Translations under genes and position numbers: made by a program
Origin: Theodoxus fluviatilis
Taxonomy: Eukaryota > Mollusca > Gastropoda > Cycloneritida > Neritidae
Assembly: GCA_034096865.1 (NCBI GenBank)
Contig: JAWQFJ010025709.1
Span: 1 to 11,237, forward strand
Reading direction: 5' to 3'
Length of the DNA: 11,237 bases
Notes under the pieces: generated by a model
What the model saw: only the letters and a program-made list of their open reading frames with translations
Database searches by the model: none
What the model was told of the DNA's origin: nothing
Shown here: positions 7,273-11,237 of the stretch, in pieces
How positions within the stretch are numbered: position 1 is the first letter of the stretch
Layout: the number at the start of each line of letters is the position of its first letter

Positions 7273-8718
7273 TACAATCTGTTCACCTGAGCAGGACAAG
7301 ATGGGAGCCAAGTTCAAACCTCAGAAGCTGAAGTTTGGCCTGAACCTCCTGGAAGCCAGCCTGTACCAGCTGAACTTCCTGGAGTCGGTCAACCGTCACC
7401 CTGGCCTTTTAGATCCTTCCTGTCATGTACTGAAGCAGGCTATATGGCGCTATGAGCACCTCTGGTTGCCATTAGCTGCCAAGCATCCCAAGGAAATACT
7501 GTCAGCACCCTTGGACATTGAATGGGTCTGGCACTGCCACATGTTGGCCCCTGCCTTCTACCAGGATGATTGCCAGAACCTGGTTGGCGTGGTGGTTGAC
7601 CACAAGCTCATGAAGCCCAAGGATCAGAAGAAGGCTTTGGATAAGGCCCAGGGCTACTGGATGAAAGACTATCCCAATGAGCCCTTCACAGTAGACCTTC
7701 GATCCTTCATCAGCTTGACCAAGTATGATGAGCCATCGATGATATGCTATGATGTGGCAGCTGCTGCCTCCAGACAGAAAGTCTTCTTCTACCAGGTGTC
7801 CTTGCCGCACTACAGAGACATCAAATTCTTGGAGAATGCCATCCTTCGCTACAAGAAGTACCTCTTCTTGAAGCAGCAGAACCCTGATCGGTTTCTTGTC
7901 CCCTGCTATGACATTGACCTCATGTGGCACACCCACCAACTCCACCCTCTCGCCTACAAGAAGGACACAGAATCCATCTTGGGCAAGACTCTCAACCATG
8001 ATGATTCTGTCAATGACCGAAACGAAGGCTCCAGACTCAACAATGCTGACCGCATGACCAGGGAACTGTGGAGGAACACCTTTCATGAGAACTTTTCACA
8101 GTATGGAGCCATGTTCCGTGGAGAGCCTCCATATGGGAAGCTGTACCGCATGTCGACAGATGAGGCATATGCTCTATCCACCAGGTCTGCCTTAGTGTGT
8201 GTGGAGAGCCTGCGGCTGGACAACATGCAGCCCAGCATCAAAAAGTTCAAGCTGATGGTGTTCTGCAGTGCAGACAATCTTGAGAAGACAAGTCTGCCCA
8301 AACTGAAGGAGTCACAGTATGAGTGGCGTCGGCAGGACCTGAAGCCCTTTGAATTCCACACAGCAGAAACCAACTGCCTGAAGTTCAAGGTGGTGGAGAA
8401 AACTGGCTTTGCCTGCTTTGGCAGCAGCATCACTGTTGGAGAAAACATCTACAAGCTTCTGGATGTGATTGAGCAGCTGCCCAGGAGCCAGACGTCCCCG
8501 CTGAGCCTGACTTGTGCCCTGGGAACCAACAGCAAGCCCTGTGTCTCTCTTCGAGGCACTGCTGGCCCTCCAAGCTGTGGCCCTGCTTTCTTGGTGCTGA
8601 CACCTGGCCAGTACACGGAGTGTGTCATGCCAGAGAACAACGAGAACCTATGGGGCCCCGTACCACTGCCGCGACTCCCTCCAGACACACGCAATGTCTG
8701 TGATGTTGCCTCGCACAA
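7273..8718 (+). CDS. GRDP-like (DUF1399) protein, large coding exon; ATG at 7301, C-terminus missing
   Basis: The exon runs from the acceptor TTCTTTTGCAG (7271-7272) to the donor GTAAGA (8719). Translation from ATG 7301 (context AAGATGG, favourable) gives 472 complete codons and leaves two bases, so the gene continues downstream. The protein belongs to the glycine-rich domain-containing protein (GRDP, DUF1399) family known from plants, fungi and animals; plant members affect stress and growth responses, and the biochemical role is unsettled. Two related segments are visible: residues about 25-103 with D-I-E-W-V-W-H-C-H (72-80) and about 163-235 with D-I-D-L-M-W-H-T-H (204-212). Residues about 290-400 form a beta-rich, possibly C2-like region. 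If intron 2 is not removed, translation stops at TAA 8720-8722. The glycine-rich C-terminus normal for the family is not in the window. No signal peptide or membrane segment is evident. Confidence 0.88.
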
Positions 8719-8724
8719 GTAAGA
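8719..8724 (+). other. Splice donor GTAAGA at the end of the GRDP-like exon
   Basis: CACAA|GTAAGA is a near-consensus donor. The in-frame TAA (8720-8722) lies within it, so the apparent stop is most simply explained as intron sequence. The exon ends after the second base of a codon. Confidence 0.7.
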
Positions 8725-8839
8725 TAAAGTCTTTGTTCTTTCTGCTGAATTGTAGTGTAAATGGAGCCGGTTGTTTGTGAAATGAAAGCAGGTGTGTCAA
8801 ACTTTTTAAAAGAAGGAATTTAACAACAATTAAGCTTGT
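8725..8839 (+). other. Start of the candidate second intron
   Basis: AT-rich non-coding sequence between the donor and the polypyrimidine array. The intron appears to run to the end of the window, since no convincing GRDP-family exon follows. Confidence 0.5.
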
Positions 8840-8845
8840 CAATGC

Positions 8846-9502
<657 letters not shown>

Positions 9503-9505
<3 letters not shown>

Positions 9506-10416
9506 GACCCCAATCTTGCATCAGGGGAGAGACAGTGAATCAGCACAGGGCAGTCCAAATCACTTTTCCAGTCGAGGGATGTACGCGATGGTGATCCATC
9601 AATTACCAGTCGGCCTTGGGCACTTGTGGTGGTCTTTAGCCAGGTTCAGCAATGTTCCGCCTGGGGCAGTGAGGGCCTTGCCTCAGCCTGACCAGCTTCA
9701 ATCTAGACATGATGTATGGTGGGTCCCACGTCAGAAAGTTCCTGGTGATTCATGCCTACATCCTGGGGGTGGGGGTGGGGTGGAGGAAGGGGCAAAGCTT
9801 CTCCCATACTTGAAGTCAGATTCACTTGCAGGAATTGGCTGAGTCAGTATGCCTGTCAGAATTTCCTGTATTGGTGATGCATTGCATTTGAAAGTAACTT
9901 GAACTAAATGTCACGTTTTCTCTGACCTGGGTTCAAGAAGATCAGACTAAAGCAGATACCTCCTGTATGAAATTTTTAGTTCAACACCTGTTATGAAAGG
10001 GTGCTGGTGCTTGAGATGTGAAATATGTTTTCTTTGTCTCCATGTGCTCAGTCTGAAGATGATGTTGGTGCTAGAGGTGATGAATGCAAATAATAAATTT
10101 CCACCTGAACACGTTTACACTTGTACTTGCACATGCATGCTTCCGCATGTACCATCTTGCACACTCATGTGCTCATTTTCCCTAAACTTATCATTGGTTA
10201 CAATACAACAGTAGAATAGAATGATATTTTATTCATTTTATAGAGAAATGTAGATGCTGATCATCACATAATTAATGATGAAAAAGAACACAAAAACAGC
10301 ACCCAATCTGGAAAACAAAAAGTAAAATAAATACAGGCTGTTGTTTAAAAAATTGAAGTGTTTCATGTAAGAGACCCAGAGTTGCCAAAGCAAAAGAACT
10401 GTGGAACCTGCCGTGC
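9503..10416 (+). other. Intronic sequence with no identified gene
   Basis: A 112-codon open frame begins with an ATG at 9504 but has no recognisable domain and follows directly from simple repeat. A splice-acceptor-like TTGTCTCCATGTGCTCAG ends near 10052 and is followed by a frame open for about 50 codons and an AATAAA near 10095. The encoded sequence does not resemble GRDP proteins, so I do not call an exon. Confidence 0.45.
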
Positions 10417-10713
10417 GTTCAAGACGACCTACCGGTAGCCTACCGGTAGCCTACCTACCGGTGTGCCATCTTGAACGACTCGTTATGACCCAACGGTAGC
10501 CAAGATGGCTTCCAAGATGCCTTCTCATCACCGCGGATTGCGCTTCTCAACCAAATGAGTAAACCAGCAGCTGCAGACTGCTTGTTCCTTGTGGAAGCTG
10601 ATGAAATACGTTAAGCTGTAGCTGTGCATGAATGCTCGACATCGCTCGAATAGAAATTTATGTCAAAACGACAGTGCTGACTTGGTGTAAGCAAGAATAG
10701 TTCGATGCTATCT

Positions 10714-10774
10714 TCAAGGGAGGTAACACCACAAACCAAGGGCTAATGTAAGAAATAAGAGTTGCTTCCCTTGA
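10714..10774. repeat. Inverted repeat TCAAGGGAGGTAAC / GTTGCTTCCCTTGA
   Basis: Two 14-base arms match at 12 positions around a 33-base spacer inside the fold-back element. AAGGGAGGTAAC-type ends recur, to my knowledge, in miniature elements of molluscan genomes. It may be a small element nested in the larger one. Confidence 0.55.
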
Positions 10775-11015
10775 AATTGTTTTGCCGTCTATCGTTGAAA
10801 TGTTTGCTCACATCTTGCCCGGTAATTATTTCAGAGCAGTTATTCTTTTAAAAAAGAAAAGTACAATATCAGCCTACCTTCTTGTAACGTCTCGCATAGG
10901 CTGGGTAATAATCACAGGTCGAAATGCGTGCCACAGCGCATATTTGTGATGACGACTTTCTTCCTTTCCCCGAAGGCAGCCATTTTGGCTATACACGCGC
11001 AACGGCTCTCCGGCG

Positions 11016-11093
11016 CGGTACGTACCGGTACGTACCGGTAGCCGTAACAAGTCGTTCAAGATGCTACCGGTACGTACCGGTACGTACCGGTAG
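11016..11093. repeat. Palindromic decamer repeats CGTACCGGTA
   Basis: CGTACCGGTA is repeated in tandem at about 11016-11040 and again at 11064-11093, with a 23-base interval carrying GTTCAAGA. Each unit contains the palindrome ACCGGT and overlapping units form GGTACGTACC, also palindromic. Confidence 0.85.
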
Positions 11094-11104
11094 GCCTCTT
11101 GAAC

Positions 11105-11237
11105 AGGCCCCTGGCTGTTCTCATCTTTTGATTTTGAATGAAGTTTTTTTTCAAAATTGTATAATATTGTTTACCGACTCTTCCTTGTCTTTTAAAAAAT
11201 ATTTTCCAAACTAGCAGTAGCATGCAGAATGATATTT
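11105..11237. other. Non-coding flank at right window edge
   Basis: AT-rich sequence with no recognised feature, probably still within the second intron. Confidence 0.4.

Larger units (their letters stand above)
10417..11104. mobile_element. Fold-back inverted-repeat element with ACCGGT-rich arms
   Basis: The arms 10417-10510 and 10978-11104 are inverted copies of each other. The outermost motif is GTTCAAGA (10417-10424) with TCTTGAAC (11097-11104), then ACCGGTA repeats, then CATCTTGAACGACT (RC on the right), and finally AGCCAAGATGGCT (10498-10510) with AGCCATTTTGGCT (10978-10990). Each arm is itself bracketed by GTTCAAGA and TCTTGAAC, so each end can form its own hairpin. The right arm is longer because of extra decamer repeats. 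The interior of about 470 bases has no transposase. Exact termini and target duplication are not resolved, and the superfamily is unknown. Confidence 0.65.

Noticed and set aside
7259..7300. Upstream extension of the GRDP-like frame to a GTG at 7259
   Set aside because: The acceptor AG at 7271-7272 lies inside this extension and the usual ATG with good context is at 7301, so the segment before 7273 is intron.
7502..8086. Long minus-strand open frame of 194 codons opposite the GRDP-like exon
   Set aside because: It overlaps a well-supported plus-strand coding exon, has no recognisable domain, and is an antisense by-product of that exon's codon usage.
9504..9842. A 112-codon frame just after the polypyrimidine array
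   Set aside because: No domain or family resemblance, and its start abuts simple repeat.
10052..10214. Possible alternative terminal exon after an acceptor-like TTGTCTCCATGTGCTCAG, with AATAAA near 10095
   Set aside because: The frame joined to the GRDP-like exon is open for about 50 codons but does not resemble GRDP proteins, and the AATAAA precedes the stop. RNA evidence would be needed.

Overview
This is eukaryotic, intron-bearing animal DNA, most likely from a mollusc and perhaps a gastropod. The indications are one large GRDP-family (DUF1399) exon with good splice signals, abundant long GA, GT, TCTG and GAAC microsatellites, several decayed metazoan-type transposable elements, and an AAGGGAGGTAAC-type inverted repeat that I associate with molluscan genomes. 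The species assignment is inference. No bacterial genes, tRNA, rRNA or CRISPR array are visible.

Layout. Positions 1-4320 are a graveyard of mobile elements. There is a probable LTR read on the minus strand at the left edge. A broken non-LTR retrotransposon on the minus strand follows, with an ORF1-like remnant and then an endonuclease domain, split by a 73-base homopolymer block. An inverted-repeat DNA transposon with an 11-bp target duplication sits inside the ORF1-like remnant. Next come a small hAT-like element, two short retroelement 3' tails sharing a covarying hairpin, a probable solo LTR (3512-4129), and purine-rich simple repeats.

Positions about 4540-8722 hold the only convincing gene. 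A CpG-containing segment with an inverted CCAAT box and a perfect CRE palindrome (TGACGTCA) precedes a candidate non-coding first exon ending at a CAG|GTATGA donor (4769/4770). A 2.5-kb intron with two long GT tracts leads to a strong acceptor at 7271-7272. The following exon (7273-8718) starts translation at 7301 and encodes 472 complete codons of a GRDP-like protein, ending in a GTAAGA donor. The rest of the gene, normally including a glycine-rich C-terminus, must lie beyond the window.

Positions 8719-11237 appear to be the next intron. It opens with a roughly 650-base polypyrimidine array, then ordinary non-coding sequence, then a fold-back element (10417-11104) whose arms are built from palindromic ACCGGT repeats.

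The gene and the mobile elements show no sign of working together as a system. The most instructive signals are the paired W-H-x-H motifs in the GRDP exon, the covarying 3' hairpins at 3167-3380, and the nested insertion history on the left side.
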